Positions 35,756 to 44,227 of a DNA stretch of 64,000 nucleotides are shown here, one piece after another; the stretch's first letter is position 1, and each line of letters begins with the position of its first letter. The position numbers and the translations under genes are program-made. The notes under the pieces were generated by a model, which had not been told where the DNA came from, made no database searches, and saw nothing but the letters and a program-made list of their open reading frames with translations. The DNA is from Actinomadura litoris (lineage in GTDB: Bacteria; Actinomycetota; Actinomycetes; Streptosporangiales; Streptosporangiaceae): positions 186,001-250,000 of the forward strand of contig NZ_WOFH01000004.1 in NCBI RefSeq assembly GCF_009733595.1. Reading direction: 5' to 3'.

Positions 35756-37981
35756 TCAGCGCCCGCCATGGCGCAACCGCGGCAGGGTGGGCGCGGGGGA
35801 CGGGGCGCGCCTGCTCAGCGCCTCACCCTCGATGTCCACGTTCGGCAGCACACGGTTCAGCGTACGGGGCAGCCACCAGGCCCGGTCGCCGAGCAGCGCC
35901 AGGACCGCGGGCGCGATCGCCATCCGGACCACGAAGGCGTCGAAGGCGACGGCGGAGGCCAGGCCGACGCCCATCGTCTGGATGGTCGGGTTGTTCATGC
36001 CGATGAACCCGGTGAACACGCTGATCATGATGATCGCCGCGGCGGCCACCACGCGTCCGCTGTGCCGGAATCCGCTGACGATCGCCTCGCCGGGGGACGC
36101 GCCGTGGACGTGGGACTCCCGCATCCGGCTGACGAGGAACACCTCGTAGTCCATGGCGAGGCCGAACACGATGCCGATGATGAGGATCGGCATCAGCGAC
36201 ATGACCGGCCCGGTCTGCTCGATGCCGATCAGGTCCGCCGCCCAGCCCCACTGGAAGACGGCGACGACGACGCCGAAGGCGGCGCCGACCGACAGCAGGA
36301 AGCCGAGCGCGGCCTTGATCGGGACCAGGATCGAGCGGAAGACCACCAGCAGCAGGAGCACCGCCAGGCCGATCACCACGGTCAGGTAGGGGACGAGGGC
36401 GTCGGACATGGCGTCGGAGATGTCGATGTTCAGCGCGGTGGTGCCGGTCACCAGGACGCCGGCGCCCGTGCGGGCCTCGACGCCGGGGGCCGCGTCCCGG
36501 ATCGCGTGCACCAGGTCCTTGGTCTCACCGCTGTTCGGCGCGGTCTTCGGGACGGCGGTGAGGACGGCCGTGTCCCCGCTCCGGCTGAGCACCGGGGCAC
36601 CCACCGACGCGACCCCGTCCACCCCGCGCACGGTGTCGACGACCAGGTCCGCGGTGGCCTTGGCGTTCGCGGACCCCGGCATGTCCACGACGACGGTCAG
36701 CGGGCCGTTGAAGCCGGGGCCGAAGCCGTCCGACAGCAGGTCGTAGGCGCGGCGCTCGGTGGTGTCCGCCGACTTGGACTCGTCCCCGGGCAGGCCGAGT
36801 TCGAGGCTCAGCGCCGGGATCGCGACGGCGCCGAGCCCGAGTCCGGCGACCAGCAGCACGGCGACCGGTCGGCGCAGCACGAACCGCGCCCAGCGGATGC
36901 CGAGGCCGGGCCGCCCGGCCTCGGCGGGGTGCGGTCGCTCGTTTCCCGGAACCGTCGCCCTGCGGACGGCGCGGGACAGCACCCGCCGCCCGAAGAAGCC
37001 GAACAGCGCGGGCACCAGGGTCAGCGCGACGAGCACGGCGAGCGCCACGGCGCCCGCGCCGGCCAGGCCCATCCTGGTCAGCTCGGGGATGCCGACGACC
37101 CCGAGGCCGACCAGGGCGATGAAGACGGTCGCACCGGCGAAGACGACGGCGGACCCGGCCGTCCCCACCGCGCGGCCCGCGGCCTCCTCCGGCTCGCCGC
37201 CCCGGGCGCGCTCGTCGCGGAAGCGGGAGGTGATGAACAGCGCGTAGTCGATGCCGACCGCGAGACCCAGCATCAGCGCCAGGATGGCGACGGTGGACGT
37301 CAGCCCCAGCGGGACGGCCAGCGCGCTGACCAGGCCGAAGCTGATCGCCACGCCCCAGAACGCGGTCAGCAGCGACAGCCCGGCCGCGACCAGCGACCCG
37401 AGGGCGAGGATCAGTACCACCGCCGCGACACCGACGCCGATGAGCTCCGTCGTGCCGCCCGGCGCCTCCTCGGAGTCCAGGGCCGAGCCGCCGACCTCCA
37501 CGGTCAGCCCCGCGTCCCGTGCCCTGCCCGCCGCGTCCGCCAGCGCGCGCCTCGCGTGCTCGGTCAGGTCGACGGCGTCCACCGCGTAGGTGATCGTGGA
37601 GTAGGCGATGGTGCCGTCCTTGCTGACGGCGCCGCTCTGGTAGGGGTCGGTGGTCGAGGCGACCTGGTCGCCCTTCGCCAGCGAGCCGAGCGCGGCGGCG
37701 ACGGCCGTCCTGCTCCGCGCGGACGTCATCCGCTGGCCGTCGGGCGCCTGGAACACCAGGCGGGCCTCGGCGCCCTGGGAGTTGCCCTGCGGAAACCGCT
37801 GATCCAGCAGGTCGAACGCCTTCTGCGACTCGGTGCCGGGCATGGCGAGGTCCTCGTCCTGGCCGGACGGCGCCAGGGCGGCGGCGACCACCGCCAGCAC
37901 CAGGCCGACCAGCCACAGGGCGCTCACGAGCCGGCGCCGCCTGAAGGCCCACCGTCCGATCCGATAGAGATATGCCGCCAC
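35756..37981 (-). CDS. MMPL family RND transporter
   Basis: A 741-residue protein with two copies of the one-plus-five membrane helix RND layout. It has large extracytoplasmic domains after helix 1 (AMPGTESQKAFDLLDQRFPQ) and helix 7. The conserved GIDYALFITSRFRDE and FGLAMDYEVFLVSRMRESHV segments are the proton-relay regions of MmpL-type lipid or drug exporters. GTG start behind GGAGTG. First gene of an operon with the DesK/NarL-type two-component system. Confidence 0.95.
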   Translation of the reverse strand: MAAYLYRIGRWAFRRRRLVSALWLVGLVLAVVAAALAPSGQDEDLAMPGTESQKAFDLLDQRFPQGNSQGAEARLVFQAPDGQRMTSARSRTAVAAALGSLAKGDQVASTTDPYQSGAVSKDGTIAYSTITYAVDAVDLTEHARRALADAAGRARDAGLTVEVGGSALDSEEAPGGTTELIGVGVAAVVLILALGSLVAAGLSLLTAFWGVAISFGLVSALAVPLGLTSTVAILALMLGLAVGIDYALFITSRFRDERARGGEPEEAAGRAVGTAGSAVVFAGATVFIALVGLGVVGIPELTRMGLAGAGAVALAVLVALTLVPALFGFFGRRVLSRAVRRATVPGNERPHPAEAGRPGLGIRWARFVLRRPVAVLLVAGLGLGAVAIPALSLELGLPGDESKSADTTERRAYDLLSDGFGPGFNGPLTVVVDMPGSANAKATADLVVDTVRGVDGVASVGAPVLSRSGDTAVLTAVPKTAPNSGETKDLVHAIRDAAPGVEARTGAGVLVTGTTALNIDISDAMSDALVPYLTVVIGLAVLLLLVVFRSILVPIKAALGFLLSVGAAFGVVVAVFQWGWAADLIGIEQTGPVMSLMPILIIGIVFGLAMDYEVFLVSRMRESHVHGASPGEAIVSGFRHSGRVVAAAAIIMISVFTGFIGMNNPTIQTMGVGLASAVAFDAFVVRMAIAPAVLALLGDRAWWLPRTLNRVLPNVDIEGEALSRRAPSPAPTLPRLRHGGR

Positions 37982-38342
37982 CTGTTGATCACTCCAGACG
38001 CCGTTGGAAAGGGGAGTGCGTGAGATTCACGCGCCTCCCAGATTTCCCTCCGGCGCCTACGCCCGGCATCGTCTCCCGCCGCCGTCTTTTCCCTGGTGCG
38101 CCTGGACCAGCCGCTCGTATCGCCTAGTGCATATGCACCAGGCCGAGCCGTCCGTTCCCCGCGGGACGCGGGCGCCGAAATCCGGTTGGACGAGCGGCAG
38201 GCCGCCGCTAGTGTTCGTCGCACCTCACGGCTGCTGAACCTCGGGGGAGCCCATCGCCCACCGGCGATGTCCCGTGCGTCCACTGCGGACGATCACGTGC
38301 CTGACCCATGCCCGAATTCCAGCAGCCACGAAGGAAAAGCCC
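37982..38342. other. 361-base divergent intergenic region
   Basis: Between the MMPL transporter (left) and RtcB (right) starts. No convincing gene is present. It carries the perfect core palindrome at 38127-38138 and must hold both promoters. Confidence 0.6.
38123..38142. promoter_or_regulatory. 20-bp palindrome upstream of rtcB
   Basis: CCTAGTGCATATGCACCAGG: the central GTGCATATGCAC is perfect and the flanking CCT/AGG also pair, leaving one mismatched pair. It lies midway between the divergent MMPL and rtcB genes. No adjacent regulator gene has an obvious claim to it. Confidence 0.65.
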
Positions 38343-39854
38343 ATGAGCGCATCCCGGCAGGATCCGCGCCTTGTCCGCGCCGACGAAAGTTGGCTCACCC
38401 TCCCCAACCGCTGGGGCATTCCCGTCGACATCTGCGCCGGCACCGATGTGCCGATCGAGTCCAGCGCCGTCGACGAGATCCTCACCGTCCTCGAAACCGC
38501 CGACACCCTGGAGAGGCTCGCCGCCGCGACCGGGCAGGGGGAGGCGGCCATCGACCGCGTCGCGCTCACCCCGGACCTGCACAAGGGCGCCGGAATCCCG
38601 ATCGGCACCGTGCTGCGGACCAGCGGCGCGCTGATCCCGCAGGCGGTCGGCAACGACATCAACTGCGGGATGCGCCTGGAGGCGACCTCGCTCACCGTCG
38701 ACCAGGTCCGGCCCCGGCTGGGGGCGCTGGAACGCCGGCTGCGGCACCTGTTCTTCGAAGGCGGCCGGCGGATCGCGCTGACCGGGGTCCAGCGGGAGGC
38801 CCTGCTCCGCGACGGGCTGCCCGGCCTGCTCGGCGTCCCGGGGGAGCGCGCGGACGGGATCTGGTCGCGGCACCGCCGCGAGGACGGGCGGCCGGGCCGG
38901 ATCCACGGCGAGCGGTACCCGACCACGACCGCCGAGCCGTTCCGCGACTGGATCGCCAGCGCGGGCGGCACCAGCCACGACAGCATCATCGGCAGCGTCG
39001 GCGGCGGCAACCACTTCGCCGAGCTCCAGTACGTCGCCTCGATCCACGACCGGCAGGCCGCCTACGCGTGGGGGTTCGAGCTCGGGCAGGTCGTGCTGAT
39101 GGTGCACAGCGGCTCGCTGTCGCTGGGGCACCAGGCCAACGCCGAGGGCCTGGACCAGGCGAGGAAGGCGTGGCCCGCGTCCGTCCGGGTCCCGGACAAC
39201 AAGATCCTTCCGATCCTGTCCGGCGGGCGGAACGAGGCGGCGCTCCAGCGCTACCTCGACGCGTTCGGCAACGCCGCGAACTTCGCGGTCGGCAACCGGT
39301 ACTTCCTCTCGCTCATGCTGCGCCAGGGGCTCGCCGCCGAGTGCGGCGACCTCACCGCCGACCTGGTGTACGACGCCCCGCACAACCTGCTGTGGCGGCA
39401 CGACGACGGATCGGTCGTGCACCGCAAGGGCGCGACGCCCGCGGGCGGGTACGCCGACGTGGTGGACGGGCCGTACGCCATGTGGGGCGAACCGGTCATC
39501 GTGCCGGGGTCGATGGGGGCGGCCAGCTACGTGCTGCGCGGGCACGGCAACGCGCGGACGCTGGCGAGCGCGTGCCACGGCGCGGGACGCCGCGTCCCGC
39601 GCGGGGCGGCGTCGCGGGCGAGCGACGCCGACCTCGACGCGTTCCTCGCCGGGTTCCGTGTGGTGACGCCGCTCGACCACCGCGACCCCTCGGTCGCGCG
39701 CCGCGCGGACGTGATGGCCGCCTGGCGGCGCGACCTCAAGCAGGAGGCGCCGTGGGTGTACAAGGACATCGGCCCGGTCGTGTCCAGCCTCGAAAGGGCG
39801 GGCGTCGCGGACCCGGTGGTCGAGCTGCGGCCGCTCCTGACCGTCAAGGAGTAG
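38343..39854 (+). CDS. rtcB: RtcB-family RNA-splicing ligase
   Basis: A 503-residue RtcB protein. The metal and guanylate motifs are present: PDLHKGAGIPIGTV (77-90), GNDINCGM (103-110, with Cys108), GGGNHFAE (220-227), VHSGSLSLGHQ (254-264), VYDAPHNL (342-349), and the guanylylated histidine in CHGAGR (His412). RtcB joins 2',3'-cyclic phosphate and 5'-OH RNA ends using GTP and Mn2+. GND replaces the common GVD, and the usual HTGSR arginine is missing (HSGSL). AAGGAAAA precedes the ATG. It stands alone here, without archease or RtcA nearby. Confidence 0.93.
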   Translation: MSASRQDPRLVRADESWLTLPNRWGIPVDICAGTDVPIESSAVDEILTVLETADTLERLAAATGQGEAAIDRVALTPDLHKGAGIPIGTVLRTSGALIPQAVGNDINCGMRLEATSLTVDQVRPRLGALERRLRHLFFEGGRRIALTGVQREALLRDGLPGLLGVPGERADGIWSRHRREDGRPGRIHGERYPTTTAEPFRDWIASAGGTSHDSIIGSVGGGNHFAELQYVASIHDRQAAYAWGFELGQVVLMVHSGSLSLGHQANAEGLDQARKAWPASVRVPDNKILPILSGGRNEAALQRYLDAFGNAANFAVGNRYFLSLMLRQGLAAECGDLTADLVYDAPHNLLWRHDDGSVVHRKGATPAGGYADVVDGPYAMWGEPVIVPGSMGAASYVLRGHGNARTLASACHGAGRRVPRGAASRASDADLDAFLAGFRVVTPLDHRDPSVARRADVMAAWRRDLKQEAPWVYKDIGPVVSSLERAGVADPVVELRPLLTVKE

Positions 39855-39876
39855 CGAGAGGCCGCCCGGACGCGGG

Positions 39877-40416
39877 TCAGGTGCCGATGCCGTCGAGGAG
39901 TGATTCGACGACGGCGTCGGCGCCCTTGGCCGGGGTGAGCTCCGGCATCTCGTGCGCGGCCAGGTTGGTCAGGTGCACGAGCAGGGACCGGGCCCAGCGG
40001 TCGGGGAGACCGGGCCGGACCACGCCCTCGCGCGCGGCGCGGTCCATGAACGCGTCGAGGCGGCCGAGCAGCTCGCGCAGGCGTGGGGCGGACTCCGCGT
40101 CGTCCGGCAGGCGGCCCAGGTCGATGGGCCAGCGGCGACTGACCCCGATGATGCCCTCGGCGTACCGGTGCAGCGCGACGGTGACCGGCGCCTCGTCCAG
40201 CCGGGCGTCATCGACGACCTCCCAGCAGGCGTCGAGCTTGGCCCGGTGGATGGCGGCCACCAGCGCCTCACGGGTGACGAACCGGCGGTAGACGGTGCGC
40301 CGGTCGACGCCCGCCCTCGTCGCGATCGCCGCGATGCTCGCGTTCGGATCCTCCCGCAGCAGGAGCGCGGCGGTCTCCAGAACCGAGTCCAGGTTGCGTG
40401 CGGCGTCAGCTCTCAT
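39877..40416 (-). CDS. TetR-family transcriptional regulator
   Basis: A 179-residue regulator. The HTH is ASIAAIATRAGVDRRTVYRR. It continues with VTREALVAAIHRAKLDACWE and an all-helical C-terminal domain with no recognisable ligand pocket. Start at the MRADAARNL methionine; the longer frame covers the operator region. Divergent from the SDR gene at 40539, its likely target. Confidence 0.9.
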   Translation of the reverse strand: MRADAARNLDSVLETAALLLREDPNASIAAIATRAGVDRRTVYRRFVTREALVAAIHRAKLDACWEVVDDARLDEAPVTVALHRYAEGIIGVSRRWPIDLGRLPDDAESAPRLRELLGRLDAFMDRAAREGVVRPGLPDRWARSLLVHLTNLAAHEMPELTPAKGADAVVESLLDGIGT

Positions 40417-40485
40417 GGCGACCCCGATCCTACCCATCCGGCAGGCGGATCCACGCCGAAGAGACTCACTATGGTGGCGCATATT

Positions 40486-40522
40486 CACCTAAGTGCTACA
40501 TTGATGTGACAGTATTCAGGTG
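40486..40522. promoter_or_regulatory. Imperfect TetR-type inverted repeat
   Basis: CACCTAAGTGCT (40486-40497) and AGTATTCAGGTG (40511-40522) pair at 9 of 12 positions. The spacer includes TACATTGATGTGA. It lies just upstream of the SDR ribosome site, in an A/T-richer patch. Confidence 0.5.
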
Positions 40523-40538
40523 CGGGAGGGCGTTGCCG

Positions 40539-41369
40539 ATGAAGAACTTCGTCATCACGGGCGGCACGGACGGCATGGGACGCGCGCTGGGGCTCACCTA
40601 CCTGGAGCGCGGCGACGCGGTCGCGGTAGTCGGCCGCGACGCCGGCAGGGGAGCCGCTTTCCTCGACGCGGCCCGGCGCCTCGGCGCCGCCGAGCGGGCC
40701 CGGTTCGTCCGCGCCGACCTGAGCGTGATGGCGGAAACCCGCGGGGCCGTTCAAGAGGTGAGAGCGCATTTCGCCAAGGTGGACGCGCTGGTGCTGTGCG
40801 CCCGCCATTTCCGCTCCACCCGCCTCGTCACCGCCGAGGGGTTCGAGAACACGTTCGCGCACTTCTATCTGAGCCGGTTCCTGATGAGCTATGAGATGAC
40901 CGACCTGCTGGACGCCGCGGACCGGCCGGTCATTCTCAACGTCGCGGGACCGGGGCCGAACCCCGAAGCGGTTCGGTGGGACGACCTCGGCCGCGAACGG
41001 GACTACGACGGCCAGGGCGCGCTCATGCAGGGCGGCCTGCTGAACGACCTGCTCGGCACCGGATACGTCCGAATCCGCCCCTCGAAGAAGGTGCGGTACG
41101 TGCTGTACAACCCCGGCAGCGTCGCGACCGCCCTCTCCGGCGAATACCACCCGCACGTCGCGGCCCAGATCGAGGTCATGCGCAGGCACGCGCAGCCGGT
41201 CGACAAGGCCATCGTGCCGATGCTCGACCTGTTGGACGACCCGCCCGCCGAGCCGCTCAGCGCCGTGGTCATGGGCCGGCCGATCCCCCTGGACGGCCCG
41301 GGCTTCGATCCCGGGGCCGCCCGGCGGCTCCACGACCTGACCCGCGAACTCCTCGCCCCCACGCCCTAA
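40539..41369 (+). CDS. SDR-family protein, atypical active site
   Basis: A 276-residue Rossmann protein. It opens MKNFVITGGTDGMGRALGLT, a clear TGxxxGxG nucleotide motif (TGGTDGMG). The usual NNAG is replaced by LCARH, and no YxxxK active site is visible, so it may be a non-classical reductase or a regulatory SDR. GGGAGGG precedes the ATG. Controlled, by inference, by the divergent TetR protein. Its stop overlaps the convergent SDR-SnoaL gene by four bases. Confidence 0.82.
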   Translation: MKNFVITGGTDGMGRALGLTYLERGDAVAVVGRDAGRGAAFLDAARRLGAAERARFVRADLSVMAETRGAVQEVRAHFAKVDALVLCARHFRSTRLVTAEGFENTFAHFYLSRFLMSYEMTDLLDAADRPVILNVAGPGPNPEAVRWDDLGRERDYDGQGALMQGGLLNDLLGTGYVRIRPSKKVRYVLYNPGSVATALSGEYHPHVAAQIEVMRRHAQPVDKAIVPMLDLLDDPPAEPLSAVVMGRPIPLDGPGFDPGAARRLHDLTRELLAPTP

Positions 41370-42382
41370 CCGGAGCGGTCGGCGGCGTGATACTGGCGGA
41401 TGAGCCAGGTCCCATCATGGTTTTCAGCGACGACGGACAGCCGCACGGGACGGTGCTCGCCGGTGGGAGAGGTGAAGGTCACCTCCGCGAACCCACTTAC
41501 CAGACGTTCGCCCAGGCGGGTTTCGCCGAGCACTTCGACCTTCGCGGTCGTACCGGTGGGGACATCGCTGTAATAGCCGACGATTTCGGCCGTGCCTTGG
41601 CGCAGGACCGGACTGACACCTTGGAAGAGCGCGTCGGGGCTGAACAGCGCGCCCAGATCGGCTGACCTGTGCTGGTCGAAGGCGCGCTGCCAATCGTCGA
41701 GTAGTCCCGTGAGGATCCCGGCCGGCGCGGCCCGACCGGTGTGCAGAATTTCGTGCTCCCACCGGTGGCGCGGCTGGGTGTGCAGGCGCCAGTAGTGCTC
41801 CGCGATGTCGTCGGGATCGAAATCGGTGCCCGGGGCCACGGGGCCGGCGACGGTGACACTGGCGGCGTGCACCCCGGCGGCTCCGTACTGCTGGTGGAGG
41901 AGCCGCACCAGGGTCCGGACCCCTGCCTTGCCCAGCGACAGGCTCACATACTGCGGCTTCGGCTCGGGCATGCCTCCGGTGATGAGAATCGATCCGCTCC
42001 CGCGGCGCGCCATTTCCGGCGCCAGGTGACCGGCGGCGGTGAGCGCGCCCACGACGTTGATCGCCCATGCGTCCGCCTGCGCCCGCGCCGACAGTTCCCC
42101 GGGCGCGTCGGGCCGGACGAGCGCGGCGTTGTAGACCACGACGTCGGGCACGCCGAACTCGGCGACGGCCCGGTCGAGGGCGGCGCGTAGGGCGTCCTCG
42201 TCGGTGCCGTCGGCCGCCGACGTGAGGACCGGCACCCCGCTGGGCGCGACACCGTCGGCCGCGCCGCGCAACGTCTCCTCGCTTCGGGCTATGAGGGTGA
42301 TCGGCAAGCCCTCCCGGGCGAACCTGCGAGCGACCGCCTGACCGATCCCCGGCCCGGCTCCGACGACAACCACTCCGGACAT
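41366..42382 (-). CDS. SDR-SnoaL-like fusion protein
   Basis: A 338-residue fusion. Residues 1-225 are an SDR-type Rossmann domain with VVGAGPGIG (6-14), NAA (85-87) and LITGG (133-137). The catalytic lysine is Lys152, in QYVSLSLGKAG, but the tyrosine four residues before it is replaced by Leu148. Residues about 226-338 form a SnoaL/NTF2-like domain (DDWQRAFDQHRSADLGALFS, then WLIRQYHAADRSG). Such a fusion could combine NAD(P)-dependent and cone-fold chemistry, or the second domain could be a binding module. Divergent from a MerR gene. Confidence 0.82.
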   Translation of the reverse strand: MSGVVVVGAGPGIGQAVARRFAREGLPITLIARSEETLRGAADGVAPSGVPVLTSAADGTDEDALRAALDRAVAEFGVPDVVVYNAALVRPDAPGELSARAQADAWAINVVGALTAAGHLAPEMARRGSGSILITGGMPEPKPQYVSLSLGKAGVRTLVRLLHQQYGAAGVHAASVTVAGPVAPGTDFDPDDIAEHYWRLHTQPRHRWEHEILHTGRAAPAGILTGLLDDWQRAFDQHRSADLGALFSPDALFQGVSPVLRQGTAEIVGYYSDVPTGTTAKVEVLGETRLGERLVSGFAEVTFTSPTGEHRPVRLSVVAENHDGTWLIRQYHAADRSG

Positions 42383-42393
42383 GACTCCTCCTC

Positions 42394-42446
42394 GAATATC
42401 CCCTGGTCGGGAATATCCGGCACGCTAAGGCGTCACATTCATGTGA
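42394..42446. promoter_or_regulatory. MerR-type control region: direct repeat and palindrome
   Basis: GAATATCC occurs at 42394-42401 and again at 42411-42418, a direct repeat of period 17. TCACAT-TC-ATGTGA (42433-42446) is a perfect dyad just before the MerR start. All lie in the 87-base gap between the divergent SDR-SnoaL and MerR genes. Confidence 0.6.
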
Positions 42447-42469
42447 AGGTCAACCCGGAGGGGGAGCGG

Positions 42470-42847
42470 ATGCGGATCGGTGAACTCGCCAGCACGACGG
42501 GGGTGAACCGGCGGCTGCTGCGCTACTACGAGGACCAGGGGCTGCTGCACCCGACCCGGCTGGCCAACGGCTACCGGGAGTACGACGACGCCGACGTCGC
42601 CGCGGTGCGCCACATCCGCGCGCTGCTCACCGCCGGACTCCCCACCACGGCCATCGCCGGGCTCCTGCACTGCGTCCACGACGAGGACGGGCGGATGGTC
42701 CCGTCGCCGTGCCCGACCATGATCACGAAACTGCGGGACGAGCGGTCCCGCATCACCGAGGCGATCACCCGCCTGCGCACCTCCCAGGAGGCGCTCGACT
42801 CGATACTCGACACCGCGTTGCGGCAACGGCCGGTACCGCTCGCGTGA
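42470..42847 (+). CDS. MerR-family transcriptional regulator
   Basis: A 125-residue MerR protein starting MRIGELASTTGVNRRLLRYY, the canonical winged helix. It continues with DQGLLHPTRLANGYREYDDA and a short coiled-coil (residues about 80-115). Two cysteines (LLHCVHDED and SPCPTM) are present in the linker and could be a redox or metal site. GGAGGGGGAG precedes the ATG. Divergent from the SDR-SnoaL gene. Confidence 0.92.
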   Translation: MRIGELASTTGVNRRLLRYYEDQGLLHPTRLANGYREYDDADVAAVRHIRALLTAGLPTTAIAGLLHCVHDEDGRMVPSPCPTMITKLRDERSRITEAITRLRTSQEALDSILDTALRQRPVPLA

Positions 42848-42859
42848 GCGGCGGAAGAG

Positions 42860-44131
42860 TCAGGCGCGCGCGGTGAGGAGGCGGCGTCCCGCGTAGACGG
42901 CGGCGCCCAGCGCGATCACCGCGGCCCCGGAGATGACCGAGGTCGCCGGTAGGGCGAAGGCCAGGACGAGGCATCCGGCCAGCCCGGCGGCGGCGACCAG
43001 GCGGTGGGGGCGGCCCTCCTCGGGGGCGAGGGTCCAGGCGGAGGCGTTGGCGACGGCGTAGTAGAGCAGGACCCCGAAGGAGGAGAAGCCGATCGCTCCT
43101 CGCACGTCCGCCGTCGCCGCGGCCAGGGCCACCACGGCGCCGACGAGGAGTTCGGCGCGGTGCGGAACCTGGAACCTCGGGTGCACGGCGGCCAGGGCGT
43201 GGGGGAGATGCCGGTCACGGGCCATGGCCAGGGTGGTGCGCGAGACGCCGAGGATCAGCGCGAGCAGGGAGCCGAGCGCCGCCACGGCCGCGCCGGTGCG
43301 GACGGCGGGGACCAGCCACCCGGCGCCCGAGGCCCGCGCGGCGTCGGACAGCGGCGCGGCCGCCTCGGCCAGCCCGCCCGGCCCCAGCACCATCAGCACG
43401 GACCCGGCCACGGCGCCGTAGACGACCAGGGCGATGCCGAGCGCGAGCGGGATCGCGCGCGGGATCGTGCGCGCGGGATCACGGACCTCCTCGCCCAGGG
43501 TGGCGATGCGCGCGTACCCGGCGAAGGCGAAGAACATCAGGCCCGCCGCCTGGAGGACGCCGCCGGCCGTGGCGTCGGAGCCGACGTCCAGCCGCGCCGC
43601 GTCCGCCGTGCCGGCGGTGAGGGCCGCGACCACCACGGCGGCGAGCACCGCCAGGACCACGGCCACGATCGCCCGGGTCAGCAGCGCGGACTTCCGCATC
43701 CCGGCGTAGTTCACCGCCGTCAGCGCCGCCACCGCCGCGACCGCGACCGCGTGCGCCTGCCCCGGCCACACGTACGAGCCGACGGTGAGCGCCATCGCCG
43801 CGCAGGAGGCCGTCTTGCCGACGACGAAGCTCCAACCCGCCAGGTAGCCCCAGAACTCGCCGAGCCGCTCGCGGCCGTACACGTACGTGCCGCCCGAGGC
43901 CGGGTAGCGGGCGGCCAGCCGCGCGGAGGAGGTGGCGTTGCAGTAGGCGACCGCGGCGGCCAGTGCCAGCCCGACCAGCAGCCCCGAGCCCGCGGCGCGG
44001 GCGGCCGGGGCGAGCGCGGCGAAGATCCCCGCGCCGATCATCGAGCCCAGGCCGATCACGACGGCGTCGGGCACGCCGAGCGTCCGCCGCAGTTCCCGCG
44101 GGACGTCGCCTGCGGTGGACGGCCTGCTCAT
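42860..44131 (-). CDS. APC-family amino-acid permease
   Basis: A 423-residue permease with about 12 hydrophobic segments. The APC hallmark GLGSMIGAGIFAALAP lies in helix 1, and SSARLAARYPASGGTYVYGR follows helix 2, the family consensus between helices 2 and 3. LGVSRTTLAMARDRHLPHAL is also typical. It probably imports or exports amino acids or polyamines. ATG at 44131, with GGAG upstream; a GTG at 44137 is an alternative. Confidence 0.9.
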   Translation of the reverse strand: MSRPSTAGDVPRELRRTLGVPDAVVIGLGSMIGAGIFAALAPAARAAGSGLLVGLALAAAVAYCNATSSARLAARYPASGGTYVYGRERLGEFWGYLAGWSFVVGKTASCAAMALTVGSYVWPGQAHAVAVAAVAALTAVNYAGMRKSALLTRAIVAVVLAVLAAVVVAALTAGTADAARLDVGSDATAGGVLQAAGLMFFAFAGYARIATLGEEVRDPARTIPRAIPLALGIALVVYGAVAGSVLMVLGPGGLAEAAAPLSDAARASGAGWLVPAVRTGAAVAALGSLLALILGVSRTTLAMARDRHLPHALAAVHPRFQVPHRAELLVGAVVALAAATADVRGAIGFSSFGVLLYYAVANASAWTLAPEEGRPHRLVAAAGLAGCLVLAFALPATSVISGAAVIALGAAVYAGRRLLTARA

Positions 44132-44227
44132 GGGCACACTCCAGGCGACATCAGGCCGGACGCGCTACCGACAACCGACAGCGAACCACATGCCGCCCTC
44201 GGCGGCCACCGTCAGCGGCGGGTGGTG

